Shown in pieces: positions 20,446 to 28,344 of a stretch of 43,867 bases of DNA; position 1 is the stretch's first letter, and every line of letters begins with the position of its first letter. The notes beneath the pieces are model-generated. The model had not been told where the DNA came from. It ran no database searches and saw only the letters and a list, made by a program, of their open reading frames with translations. This DNA comes from Nitrospira sp. CG24B (GTDB taxonomy: Bacteria > Nitrospirota > Nitrospiria > Nitrospirales > Nitrospiraceae). The DNA lies in the NCBI GenBank assembly GCA_002869845.2, contig NEWS02000004.1:301272-345138 (forward strand), read 5' to 3'. Both the position numbers and the translations under genes were made by a program.

Positions 20446-21339
20446 TTAGGCCTTGTTGGGAATCGCGGCAGCCGGCTTGGGGAGGAACTCCTTATAGCCG
20501 TAGCGCTCGGTGAGGTACTGCTTGGCCTCTTCGCTGACATACTCCGTGAACTGATACCGGTCATTCTCGACCGTCTTCGCATCTTCCATGACTTTGTCGG
20601 TCGGAATAGCGTATTCAATATTGCAAGAGGTATACGCCTGAATATACGTTGACCCGACTTCGCGAGCGATCAACACCGCTTTCTTAATGACGCTTTCGAC
20701 ACGACGCGGATTATTCGGCACGACTGTCGCCACATATGCACAACCCGCGACCTTGGCCATCTGCAGCATATCCATCTTCTCAAACTTCTTGCCGAGGGGA
20801 GCCATTTTCAGCACGGCACCTCGATTGGTCATACCACTTTCCTGCCCACCGGTATTCCCATACACCTCGTTGTCCAACATGATGGTCGTAAATCGTTCCT
20901 TGCGGAACCATGAATGGAGCACCTGCTGAAAACCGATATCCGCTGTACCACCGTCTCCGGCCATCACAACCACATCCTTCGGCTTATCGCCGAAACGAAG
21001 ACGGAGACCGCGAGACAATCCGCTCGCGACTCCATTTTGATCACCGTAATTGCCGTAGACGAAAGGAATAGCTGCCTGGGAGATGGCAAGACGACCGCAA
21101 CCGGCCGTCCCAACAGTAATGGTATCTTCGGGATTGGGGAAAGCAATGATGGCAAGTCTTATGAAGAGCGTCATCGCGCAACCGGCACACATAGGGTGTT
21201 CTTCCAACGCTTCCTTGAAACTCCCCATCTGAGAAACAGTGACCTTCTTTCCAAAAGGCCCATGTTCCACCATGTCTCGATATTCCTTTGGCATAAACTT
21301 CTCAAATCCATTGGAAAACTTGACATAATCAAGACTCAT
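20446..21339 (-). CDS. porB: 2-oxoacid:ferredoxin oxidoreductase, beta (TPP-binding) subunit
   Basis: A 297-residue catalytic subunit that binds thiamine pyrophosphate and a proximal [4Fe-4S] cluster. Cluster cysteines are C51, C54 (MCAGCAM), C81 (TAGCG) and C239 (YTSCN). The TPP motif runs from GDG (128-130) to N157 in LDNEVYGNTGGQ. It is the first gene of the operon. The ATG at 21339 is preceded by AGGGAGG, and the operon promoter is about 130 bp upstream. Together with porG, porD, the accessory gene and porA this forms one transcription unit. Confidence 0.94.
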   Translation of the reverse strand: MSLDYVKFSNGFEKFMPKEYRDMVEHGPFGKKVTVSQMGSFKEALEEHPMCAGCAMTLFIRLAIIAFPNPEDTITVGTAGCGRLAISQAAIPFVYGNYGDQNGVASGLSRGLRLRFGDKPKDVVVMAGDGGTADIGFQQVLHSWFRKERFTTIMLDNEVYGNTGGQESGMTNRGAVLKMAPLGKKFEKMDMLQMAKVAGCAYVATVVPNNPRRVESVIKKAVLIAREVGSTYIQAYTSCNIEYAIPTDKVMEDAKTVENDRYQFTEYVSEEAKQYLTERYGYKEFLPKPAAAIPNKA

Positions 21340-21471
21340 CAGGCACCTCCCTTATATATCGTTGGCAACGGCCGACCGCTGCTCATGATTTTTCACACTG
21401 CCGACATGCACCGACGAAAACTTTAGGGTTTGGATAATCGAACCACTACGTCACGGCCATCGAATTTGGGC

Positions 21472-21501
21472 ATCCTAACAAAGCCGAAAAAAGACTGTCA
21501 A
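21472..21501 (-). promoter_or_regulatory. Promoter of the por operon
   Basis: Minus strand: consensus -35 TTGACA (21496-21501), 18-bp spacer, -10 TAGGAT (21472-21477). Predicted transcription start is near 21465, leaving a leader of about 125 nt before porB, long enough for a regulatory RNA structure. Confidence 0.65.
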
Positions 21502-21587
21502 TCTTTGATCAACCTTTTCCACCTCAGAGTAGTGACGGCTACCTTCGTTATGAATTTATGACGACTACACGGTGATAGTATAACGCC

Positions 21588-21734
21588 ATGAAAATCAAAG
21601 CAACTTCAAAGATGACCCACGGTGGCCAAAGGAAAAGGCCTAGATTCAGCCGGCAAGATAGGCCATTCGCCCCAAACGGCCAGGACAAGGAAACCGCACG
21701 AATGAGCGCTCTGAACTCTACGGTTCACGTTTAG
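21588..21734 (+). CDS. Possible 48-residue basic protein
   Basis: A short frame missing from gene-finding size cut-offs. It starts MKIKATSKMTHGGQRKRPRF and is strongly basic. A -10-like box (TAGTAT 21576-21581 or TATAAC 21579-21584) sits directly before the ATG, again without Shine-Dalgarno. The frame ends 3 bp before the -35 of the next gene. No family recognised; the evidence is only promoter spacing and the open frame. Confidence 0.3.
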   Translation: MKIKATSKMTHGGQRKRPRFSRQDRPFAPNGQDKETARMSALNSTVHV

Positions 21735-21737
21735 ACA

Positions 21738-21766
21738 TTGCCGATCCGTTGCATTCCGTTTACACT
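21738..21766 (+). promoter_or_regulatory. Leaderless-type promoter
   Basis: TTGCCG (21738-21743), exactly 17 bp, TACACT (21761-21766), then 7 bp to the ATG at 21774. There is no Shine-Dalgarno. Transcription would start at or next to the start codon. Confidence 0.6.
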
Positions 21767-21773
21767 GCTTCCC

Positions 21774-22022
21774 ATGTCATTGCGCGTTCTCATCCCGGGT
21801 GAAGATGATGCGGGCGTCCATGTAGGCGGGGTTCATAAACGCCCAGCGATTCCGGACGATTCAATCAAGGCTGAATGCCCGAAATTCATGGCACATGGCC
21901 CCTGTGGAGGGGTCCGTAAAGGTGGCCTGTGTGAAGTCTATCCCGAAATGAAATGTCCCTGGGTCTCTCTGTATATCGAATTGGAAAAAATCGGTCAGAC
22001 TGAATGGATGAAGCAAGCGTAG
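21774..22022 (+). CDS. Stand-alone MTHFR_C/MetV-like zinc-binding domain protein
   Basis: An 82-residue protein with four cysteines, C35, C44, C53 and C61. The pattern CPKFMAHGPCGG, then GLCEVYPEMKCPW, matches the cysteine-rich domain (Pfam MTHFR_C) found at the end of some methylenetetrahydrofolate reductases or in the MetV partner of acetogen-type MetF. The metF 2.6 kb away lacks this domain. It may therefore act as a small partner in trans, but that is inference. The ATG at 21774 has no Shine-Dalgarno but an ideally placed promoter. An alternative is an unrelated small zinc protein with a convergent motif. Confidence 0.7.
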   Translation: MSLRVLIPGEDDAGVHVGGVHKRPAIPDDSIKAECPKFMAHGPCGGVRKGGLCEVYPEMKCPWVSLYIELEKIGQTEWMKQA

Positions 22023-22033
22023 AAGATGTGAGG

Positions 22034-22054
22034 CGTGAAACGTGAAACGTGAAA
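22034..22054 (+). repeat. Three tandem CGTGAAA heptamers
   Basis: CGTGAAA repeated three times without mismatch (22034, 22041, 22048). The GTG start codon of queF (22042) lies inside the second unit. Same unit family as the heptads at 8198-8225. Confidence 0.9.
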
Positions 22055-22458
22055 CGAGCGGAAGAAACCCAAAAACCACGAAACTGGGGTACAACGAGCG
22101 TCATGCGCGAAGTGGAATCAACGCTCCTCTCCCAGATATCGAGACCTTCCCGAATCAATATAAGAGATATGAAATTACGATTGAGATCCCCGAGTACACA
22201 GCGATTTGTCCAAAAACTAACTTGCCGGACTTCGGGACCATTACACTGCACTACATGCCTGATAAAGAATGTCTTGAGTTGAAAGCGCTCAAAATGTACA
22301 TCCACGCCTACCGGAATCTCGGCATCTTCTACGAAAATGCCGTCAACAGAATCCTCCACGATATTGTCAAATCCTGCCGTCCCGTATGGGCCACAGTCAC
22401 CGGCACCTTCACCGCTCGCGGCGGGCTCAGTAGCAAGATCGAAGCAAAATACCCGTAG
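22042..22458 (+). CDS. queF: NADPH-dependent 7-cyano-7-deazaguanine reductase
   Basis: A 138-residue unimodular (type I) QueF, which reduces preQ0 to preQ1 in queuosine biosynthesis. The nucleophilic cysteine is C56 in TAICPKTNLPDFGTI and the acid is D63. The QueF motif ELKALKMYI (79-87) and FYENAVNRILHDIV follow as expected. No ATG is available: an in-frame stop lies at 22036. The GTG at 22042 with GAGG 8 bp upstream is therefore the best start, which places the first codons inside a tandem heptamer repeat. It is 19 bp downstream of the small cysteine protein. Confidence 0.9.
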   Translation: MKRETSGRNPKTTKLGYNERHARSGINAPLPDIETFPNQYKRYEITIEIPEYTAICPKTNLPDFGTITLHYMPDKECLELKALKMYIHAYRNLGIFYENAVNRILHDIVKSCRPVWATVTGTFTARGGLSSKIEAKYP

Positions 22459-22488
22459 AGCCCATATCTCTCCCGACAGATTAATGTC

Positions 22489-22517
22489 TTGTGGAGCGTT
22501 CCATCCCAGGGTACTCT
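22489..22517 (+). promoter_or_regulatory. Leaderless-type promoter of apaH
   Basis: TTGTGG (22489-22494), 17 bp, TACTCT (22512-22517), then 7 bp to the ATG at 22525. This is the same geometry as the promoter at 21738-21766. No Shine-Dalgarno precedes the ATG. Confidence 0.5.
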
Positions 22518-22524
22518 CTTCAGT

Positions 22525-23331
22525 ATGACGACGTATGCCATCGGCGATGTGCAGGGATGCTACGAGCCGCTGCAACGCCTTCTCAAGCATATCCACTTCG
22601 ACCCGACCCATGATCGTCTCTGGTTTGTCGGCGATCTCGTCAATCGCGGCCCAGACTCACTGAACGTCCTTCGCTACATCAAGAATCTGGGAGATCGGGC
22701 GATTGTCGTATTAGGCAATCATGACCTTTTCCTTCTTGCCGTAGCCGAGGGTATTGCCAGGGTGCGTCCAGAAGACACACTAGATGAGATGCTAACGGCA
22801 CCAGATCACGATGAGCTACTCGCGTGGTTACGTCAACAACGGCTTCTGTATCGTGAGGATCCTTTCGTGCTTGTTCACGCGGGCTTGCTACCCCAATGGT
22901 CCATCGATGAAGCGGAAAGACTGGCTCGTGAAGTCGAGACCGGTCTGCAAAGTCCCACATACCGAGACATCCTACAAGCTCTGCATCCCAGCAAACATCT
23001 ACAATGGTCGCCAAACCTGACCGGCCCCACTCGGCTTGCGACCATCATGAAGGTACTCACCAGACTTCGGGCTTGTTCGCCGGATGGCCGGATGGAATCG
23101 TCGTTCAACGGCCCTCCAGAGCGAATCCCTGCTGGGTATTTCCCGTGGTTCAACATTCCAGGCCGACGTCACGGGGATACCACCATTGTCTGTGGCCATT
23201 GGGCCGCTTTAGGACTCCACTGCGAAGCACAGCTCCTGGCCATCGACAGTGGCTGCGTATGGGGACGGCAACTGACGGCAGTCCGGTTGGAAGACCGAGC
23301 CGTGTTTCAAGTGCCCTGTATCGCTACATGA
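22525..23331 (+). CDS. apaH: Symmetrical bis(5'-nucleosyl)-tetraphosphatase
   Basis: A 268-residue metallophosphatase that splits Ap4A into two ADP. Calcineurin-like motifs in order: YAIGDVQGCYEPL (metal site I), FVGDLVNRGPDS, VLGNHDLFLL, VHAGLLPQW and VCGHWAALG near the C-terminus, then LAIDSGCVWGRQLTAVRLED. The ATG at 22525 gives the canonical N-terminus (MTTYAIGDVQG), and a longer frame from 22489 is excluded by the promoter. The stop overlaps the next ATG (ATGA at 23328). Confidence 0.95.
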   Translation: MTTYAIGDVQGCYEPLQRLLKHIHFDPTHDRLWFVGDLVNRGPDSLNVLRYIKNLGDRAIVVLGNHDLFLLAVAEGIARVRPEDTLDEMLTAPDHDELLAWLRQQRLLYREDPFVLVHAGLLPQWSIDEAERLAREVETGLQSPTYRDILQALHPSKHLQWSPNLTGPTRLATIMKVLTRLRACSPDGRMESSFNGPPERIPAGYFPWFNIPGRRHGDTTIVCGHWAALGLHCEAQLLAIDSGCVWGRQLTAVRLEDRAVFQVPCIAT

Positions 23332-23882
23332 GTGTCGTAATGGCTGAGCCGACGCCTCTCAATCCCAATTGGCCTCGTTACTCTCCACACCCATTCCCCT
23401 CCTATCATTACCTGCCAGGCCAGACACCACATCCACGCCGAAATCCTCGTGGCCATTCTTATGGCCAACCAGAGTCGAAGCCTGGTCTTTTCCCGGCTGC
23501 CCAATGGAAGCGTTCAGATGACTATCTCTATGGGATTGATCTTTACAATTTCGCCTATTGGTGGGAATCCCATGAGGTCTTTGAAGGGCTCTGGCATGCC
23601 TCAGGGCGTAGTTCAGTACAAGGCAACTTCTTCCAATCTCTGATCCAACTCGCCGCAGCAAACCTCAAGCACTTCATGGGAAACGAGGCCGCTGCGCAGA
23701 AGCTCGTTCACGCGGGAATCATTCGACTGCAGAACGTTCCCTCCGCATATATGGGCATCGATGTCATGCACTTACTACATGCGTTGCACGCACACCGTGC
23801 CGGTCGATATCCGCACATTCCGCTTATCGGATTGGATCAACGCCCAGGGGAATATTTAGGAGATGACGCGCTAAAACCCTAG
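23328..23882 (+). CDS. DUF309-family protein
   Basis: A 184-residue protein with the DUF309 signature around residues 75-125: NFAYWWESHEVFEGLWHASG followed by FFQSLIQLAAANLKHFMGNE. The long N-terminal part is rich in Pro, His, Tyr and Arg. Function of the family is unknown. The ATG at 23328 overlaps the apaH stop by 4 bp, indicating translational coupling; ATG 23340 is an alternative. The frame is open further upstream, but only inside apaH. Its stop TAG shares bases with the stop of the convergent panB. Confidence 0.85.
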   Translation: MSVVMAEPTPLNPNWPRYSPHPFPSYHYLPGQTPHPRRNPRGHSYGQPESKPGLFPAAQWKRSDDYLYGIDLYNFAYWWESHEVFEGLWHASGRSSVQGNFFQSLIQLAAANLKHFMGNEAAAQKLVHAGIIRLQNVPSAYMGIDVMHLLHALHAHRAGRYPHIPLIGLDQRPGEYLGDDALKP

Positions 23883-24667
23883 TGATAGCTTTCGGAGTCG
23901 CTCGGGAACTTGCCCTGCTCGACATCTTCTCTGTACCGGCTTAGGGCTTGGAGCGCATCGGTTTTGAGGTGCGCGTAGGTCTTCACAAATTTGGGCACGA
24001 AGGTATCAAAGAGCCCGAGGAGATCATAGAGCACAAGTACTTGTCCGTCACAGTGTGGCCCGGCCCCAATCCCGATGGTGGAGATCGACAGGGCCTGTGT
24101 CACCTTTCTGGCCAGCTCTGCAGGGATCGCTTCCAACACAAGCGCGAAGGCTCCCGCCGCCTCAAGCGCTCTCGCATCGTCCAGCAATCTGGAGGCTTGA
24201 TCGTCGGCCTTGCCTTGGACTTTGTAACCACCGAGTGCATGGACCGATTGGGGCGTCATGCCCAGGTGCCCCACGACGGGAATTCCTAAGCTGGTCATCG
24301 CTTTCACCCGATCGGCCATGACGGCGCCGCCTTCGAGCTTCACGGCAGCTGCGCCGGTTTGAAGCAATCGACCTGCATTCCGCACCGCGTCCTCCGCGCT
24401 GACTTGATAGGACATAAACGGCATGTCACTGATCACCAGGGCCCGCGGCGCAGCATCTGCGACCAGCTTGGTGTGATAGAGCATGTCCTCCATCGTCACC
24501 GAAAGCGTATTGGCCTTCCCCTGCACCACCACGCCCAGGGAGTCTCCGACCAAAATTACCCGGATCCCCGCCTGCTCGACGATGCGCGCGAACAGAGCAT
24601 CGTAGGCCGTCACGACGGCAAGCTTCTTCCGCTCTCGCTTCAACTGCTGGATTTCCAGAATCGTCAT
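23879..24667 (-). CDS. panB: 3-methyl-2-oxobutanoate hydroxymethyltransferase
   Basis: A 262-residue first enzyme of pantothenate synthesis, making ketopantoate from 2-oxoisovalerate and methylene-tetrahydrofolate. Visible: VTAYDALFARIVEQAG, LVGDSLGVVVQG (metal-site aspartate), ISDMPFMSYQ, AVKLEGG, GHLGMTPQSVHALGGYKVQG and IGIGAGPHCDGQVLVLYDLLG. The ATG at 24667 overlaps the metF stop by one base (TGATG), so translation is coupled. The combination with metF and folD makes functional sense, as all use methylene-tetrahydrofolate. Confidence 0.96.
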   Translation of the reverse strand: MTILEIQQLKRERKKLAVVTAYDALFARIVEQAGIRVILVGDSLGVVVQGKANTLSVTMEDMLYHTKLVADAAPRALVISDMPFMSYQVSAEDAVRNAGRLLQTGAAAVKLEGGAVMADRVKAMTSLGIPVVGHLGMTPQSVHALGGYKVQGKADDQASRLLDDARALEAAGAFALVLEAIPAELARKVTQALSISTIGIGAGPHCDGQVLVLYDLLGLFDTFVPKFVKTYAHLKTDALQALSRYREDVEQGKFPSDSESYH

Positions 24668-25554
24668 CAGCCTAATTCAGCCTTGGTGATGATCTCGGCC
24701 AATCGATGCGTGGCTTTGATCGCCATAATATGCACACCGTCGCAGTGCGGCCGAACCGCCTTAATCGTTCGTACGGCGATGTCGACGCCAACATCTTCAG
24801 CCTTCTCCCCAGCAGCTTTGAGCTCGTCGATCATCTCGCTTGGGACCGACATGCCGGGGATGTTGGCGTTCATGAATTCCGCCATCTTCGCATTACGCAG
24901 CAACAGGATACCCGCCAAGACCTTCACGTTGAACGGCCGCACCTGTTTCATGAAACTGGCGAAGACATCGGGATGATAGACCGCCTGGGTCTGAAAGAAC
25001 TGGGCGCCGGCTTTCACTTTCACTTCAAACTTCGCCAGCACCGGCCCGACCAGATCAGCCTCCGGTGTAACAGCCGCGCCAATGGTGAATGCTGTGGACC
25101 CATCTAGTTTATTGCCGACCATGTCCTTGCCGTTATTCAACCCCTGGACGAGCTGCATCACCTGAACGGAATCGAGATCGTATACCGGCTTAGCGTCTTT
25201 GTGGTCGCCGACCGTCGGATAATCGCCCGTGAGGCACAGAATATTTCGAATCCCAAGCATGTGCGCGCCCATCAGATCCGACTGCATGGCGATCCGATTG
25301 CGATCCCGACAAGTCAACTGCATCACAGGGTCGTGCCCCAACTCATAGAGCAGGCGACAGACCGGAAGTGAGCCGGCACGCACCACGGCAGCGGTATTGT
25401 CGGTGACGTTGACACCGTGTACACGTCCAACCAGCTGTTTGGCATTCTCGAGAATGGCTGAGATGTTGGTGCCCTTTGGGGGATTATACTCAACCGTGAC
25501 CACAAACGTCCCTCGGTTGAGGACATCGATTAAGCGCTGCGGTTCTCGACTCAT
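24667..25554 (-). CDS. metF: Methylenetetrahydrofolate reductase, MetF family
   Basis: A 295-residue TIM-barrel flavoprotein that reduces methylene-THF to methyl-THF. Segments such as VVTVEYNPPKGTN, VNVTDN, LTCRDRNRIAMQSDLMG and LCLTGDYPTVGDH fit the MetF class that works with a MetV-type partner, more than the E. coli form. QTQAVYHPDVF lies in the second half. No C-terminal cysteine domain is fused; a stand-alone version is encoded at 21774. The gene lies between folD and panB with a gap of only 10 bp to folD. Confidence 0.92.
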   Translation of the reverse strand: MSREPQRLIDVLNRGTFVVTVEYNPPKGTNISAILENAKQLVGRVHGVNVTDNTAAVVRAGSLPVCRLLYELGHDPVMQLTCRDRNRIAMQSDLMGAHMLGIRNILCLTGDYPTVGDHKDAKPVYDLDSVQVMQLVQGLNNGKDMVGNKLDGSTAFTIGAAVTPEADLVGPVLAKFEVKVKAGAQFFQTQAVYHPDVFASFMKQVRPFNVKVLAGILLLRNAKMAEFMNANIPGMSVPSEMIDELKAAGEKAEDVGVDIAVRTIKAVRPHCDGVHIMAIKATHRLAEIITKAELG

Positions 25555-25564
25555 GAATGGCCCC

Positions 25565-26425
25565 TCATATCATTCCTACTGTCCTCTTGGCAGATTCTAC
25601 CGTATTTTCCAGCAGCATCGCGATGGTCATCGGACCGACACCACCCGGAACAGGGCTGATCCAGCCAGCCTTCTGGCTGACCGGTTCAAAATCGACGTCT
25701 CCGCACAGCTTACCCTCAGGCGTCTTGTTGGTCCCCACATCAATGACGACTGCGCCCTCGCGTACCATGTCGGCCGTCACAAACTTCGCCTTTCCGATCG
25801 CCACGAGCAGTAACTCCGCCTCACGACACACCGCAGGAAGATCTCTGGTTTTTGAATGACAGATGGTGACCGTTGCATTCCGCTGAAGAAGCATCAGCGC
25901 CAGTGGCTTCCCGACGATATTGCTCCGTCCCACCACAACCGCACGTTTCCCTTCGATCGTTATACCGGTTGATTCAATCATCTTGATCACACCTTTAGGG
26001 GTACAGGCCTCGAAGACGGGATGGCCTTCCACCAACCGGCCGAAATTGTAGGGATGAAACCCATCGGCGTCCTTGAGCGGCGAAACGGCTTCCAGAATGA
26101 CCTTGCTGTCGATGTGTTTGGGCAGCGGGAGCTGAACCAGAATTCCATGGATGTTGGGGTCAGTATTCTTTTTATCAATCAGCGCCAACAACTCGGCCTG
26201 TGTCGTGTTTGCCGGAAGCTTGTAATCGTCAACATGGATGCCTGCCAATTCGCAGGCCTTTTGCTTGTTTCGAACATACACCTGCGAGGCGGGATCATCG
26301 CCCACCAAAATAGTCGCAAGACCAGGTTTCATCGATTTCTTGGCGAACAGGTCTGCCGATTCTTTTGCCAGACGATCACGTACTTGCTGTGCAAGCGCTT
26401 TGCCATCAATTAATTGTGCGGCCAC
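25565..26425 (-). CDS. folD: Bifunctional methylene-THF dehydrogenase/cyclohydrolase
   Basis: A 286-residue enzyme interconverting methylene-THF and 10-formyl-THF. Motifs: VGDDPASQVYVRNKQKAC (catalytic Lys), GILVQLPLPKHID, VVGRSNIVGKPLALML (NADP site) and SPVPGGVGPMTIAML. The GTG at 26425 is chosen as start: it is preceded by GGGAGGG and gives the standard N-terminus MAAQLIDGKALAQQ. Upstream in-frame codons to 26512 are not credible. First gene of folD-metF-panB. Confidence 0.95.
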   Translation of the reverse strand: MAAQLIDGKALAQQVRDRLAKESADLFAKKSMKPGLATILVGDDPASQVYVRNKQKACELAGIHVDDYKLPANTTQAELLALIDKKNTDPNIHGILVQLPLPKHIDSKVILEAVSPLKDADGFHPYNFGRLVEGHPVFEACTPKGVIKMIESTGITIEGKRAVVVGRSNIVGKPLALMLLQRNATVTICHSKTRDLPAVCREAELLLVAIGKAKFVTADMVREGAVVIDVGTNKTPEGKLCGDVDFEPVSQKAGWISPVPGGVGPMTIAMLLENTVESAKRTVGMI

Positions 26426-26542
26426 GATTCCCTCCCTAATGACCATTCGGCCAGCTGAATCGACGCAACTTAGCAGGGGAATTTTATGCAAGTCAACGCT
26501 TTGCCATCGCATCTCCTTGCCGTTATCCTACAGCGCTCTTTC

Positions 26543-26572
26543 TTGACAGGCTCTTTGCCCCTCCGGTACGAT
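26543..26572 (+). promoter_or_regulatory. Promoter of the beta-propeller gene
   Basis: TTGACA (26543-26548), 18-bp spacer, TACGAT (26567-26572). Predicted start near 26580, about 25 nt before the TTG start codon. Confidence 0.6.
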
Positions 26573-26603
26573 CTTTACTGCTCACAACCTGGATAACCCG
26601 CCT

Positions 26604-27587
26604 TTGTTTGTCACATTCTATCGCCACGTATTACTGGTTGCGGTCCTCGCGCTAGGCTTGACGGCTTACAGCGAAGCCGCGCAAATCACCGGCTTGGAGT
26701 CACCAAACAGCTTCGTCGGCGACCCGTCAGGGAAAGACTATTTCATTTCCAACATCAACGGTGAGCCGGACGCGAGAGACAACAACGGCTTCATCACGAA
26801 ACTCGATACGGAAGGCAAGATCACCAATCTCAAGTTTATCCAAGGCGGTGTCTCGGATGTGCTGCTGCACGCCCCAAAGGGAATGGCCTTGATTGGATCA
26901 ATCCTCTACATTGCCGATCTTGATCAGCTGAAAGGCTTCGATAAGACGACGGGAAAACTTTTGGCCACCGTCTCGTTTCCCTCCCAGTCCCACGGACAGG
27001 TTTCGCTGACTGACGTTGCGGCGTCACCGACCGGCCTCCTCTACGCCTCAGACCAGACGGCCAATTCGATTTACCGTATCACCCCATCCGACAATCATCG
27101 GGTTGACCTGCTGATTCACGATGACCGGCTTGCGGGCCCCGCAGGAATCGCGATTCACCCGAAGACGAATCATCTCATCACCGTGAGCTGGGAAAAAGGA
27201 AAGATCCTTGAAATCACGCCTGATGGACAGCTGAGCGAACTCGAAGCGAACGGATTTTTTACCAGTCGCTTTCAAAACCTGAGCGGAGTGGATTTCGATC
27301 AATGGGGCAACATGTACGTGTCTGATTTTACAAAGGGCAAGATTTGGCGCATGACCAGAGACCATCGCTTCCAAGTTATTGCCGAATATCTCCCCGCCCC
27401 GGCCGACATCGGCATCGACCGCGCGAATAACTTGATACTGGTGCCCTACCACTATATGCATGCCGCCGAAATGAATGGGCTTGAAACCCCGTCAGGAGGC
27501 AAGCCCAAGGACGGGAAGCGTACACTGGCCGACTACGGATTCATTCCTCCACCTCCCAAGCCAGGCCAGGAAGGAACAAAGAAATGA
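26604..27587 (+). CDS. Secreted NHL/SMP-30-like beta-propeller protein
   Basis: A 327-residue protein with an N-terminal signal peptide (hydrophobic HVLLVAVLALGLTAYSEAA, cleavage likely before QI). It then carries repeated blades of the YVADxxNxxI type: SILYIADLDQLKGFDKTTG, GLLYASDQTANSIYRITP, GNMYVSDFTKGKIWRM and NNLILVPYHYMHAAEMNG. No catalytic residue set is certain. It may be a periplasmic lactonase-like or binding propeller. The first in-frame start codon is TTG at 26604; no ATG exists before the signal sequence. The Pro-rich C-terminus overlaps the next gene by ATGA. Confidence 0.8.
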   Translation: MFVTFYRHVLLVAVLALGLTAYSEAAQITGLESPNSFVGDPSGKDYFISNINGEPDARDNNGFITKLDTEGKITNLKFIQGGVSDVLLHAPKGMALIGSILYIADLDQLKGFDKTTGKLLATVSFPSQSHGQVSLTDVAASPTGLLYASDQTANSIYRITPSDNHRVDLLIHDDRLAGPAGIAIHPKTNHLITVSWEKGKILEITPDGQLSELEANGFFTSRFQNLSGVDFDQWGNMYVSDFTKGKIWRMTRDHRFQVIAEYLPAPADIGIDRANNLILVPYHYMHAAEMNGLETPSGGKPKDGKRTLADYGFIPPPPKPGQEGTKK

Positions 27588-28285
27588 GCTCCTGCGCGTA
27601 TTGTCACAGCCGAAAGGGCAAACGCCCGTGCCCTGCGCTCGGAGGATTAATCTGCAGCCCCTGCTGTGGAGAACATCGCATGACACGGATTTCCTGTCCC
27701 AATGATTGTGTCTATCTCGATACGGGAAGCGACTATCAGCAGAAACGGCTCAGTGAGCAATTCTTGCCCGTCCGGCGAGATTTCTACCGAGAGTTAGATG
27801 AATCGGGAGGGCAGAAAGCCGTCGCGTTGTTCAACCTGATCGAAGTCGTCACATTTAGTTATTTTGAGGGGCGCCGAGATGGGCAGGACGCCGAGGTCAT
27901 TACGGCTCTTCAGGCGCTCCGTCGCACACTCAGCCCGCTGCATATTCCCGCAGCCCCCATGCCGGTGTTCGCCGAACACCTCCGGAAAGAATACGAAACG
28001 TTCAGCAAGCAGAACCCCGACCAGGTTGCCGATTCATCGGATGCTCCGGCAGTCCTGGATCGGATCGACCGGTTCGCCTCGACGTTTTCAGGAAATGATT
28101 TTCAGTCCAGCCGGTTTCTTGGAGGGCTGATCGGGTATGTCAAAACGCACCACCCGGAGATCGCCGATCACCTGAAGAAGAAGCATGAGCCGGGACACAT
28201 CTTTCTTCCAGGCCAATCGTTCAGGCCTCCATCAACTCCTGACGCACACACCCACGGTCCCGGCTGCGAGCACCATCACGACTGA
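27584..28285 (+). CDS. Cys-rich zinc-finger protein with His-rich tail
   Basis: A 233-residue protein. Eight cysteines lie within the first 42 residues (C4, C7, C16, C24, C27, C28, C38, C42), suggesting a binuclear zinc or similar metal site. A helical middle part follows without recognised motif. The C-terminus is His-rich (HTHGPGCEHHHD), a typical metal-binding tail. It overlaps the propeller gene by ATGA, so the two are cotranslated, although one product is exported and the other has no signal peptide. Family not recognised. Confidence 0.75.
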   Translation: MSSCAYCHSRKGKRPCPALGGLICSPCCGEHRMTRISCPNDCVYLDTGSDYQQKRLSEQFLPVRRDFYRELDESGGQKAVALFNLIEVVTFSYFEGRRDGQDAEVITALQALRRTLSPLHIPAAPMPVFAEHLRKEYETFSKQNPDQVADSSDAPAVLDRIDRFASTFSGNDFQSSRFLGGLIGYVKTHHPEIADHLKKKHEPGHIFLPGQSFRPPSTPDAHTHGPGCEHHHD

Positions 28286-28321
28286 CTTCCCGTTCCAAAT
28301 CTTTCTCCTCTTCTCACCACA

Positions 28322-28340
28322 AGGAGGCAAGTTGCCTCCT
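28322..28340. terminator. Hairpin between convergent genes
   Basis: The palindrome AGGAGGC-AAGTT-GCCTCCT gives a 7-bp stem with a 5-nt loop, between the ends of the plus-strand Cys-rich gene and the minus-strand cyclophilin gene. There is no U-tract on either strand, so its role as a bidirectional terminator is uncertain. Confidence 0.35.
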
Positions 28341-28344
28341 AAAC

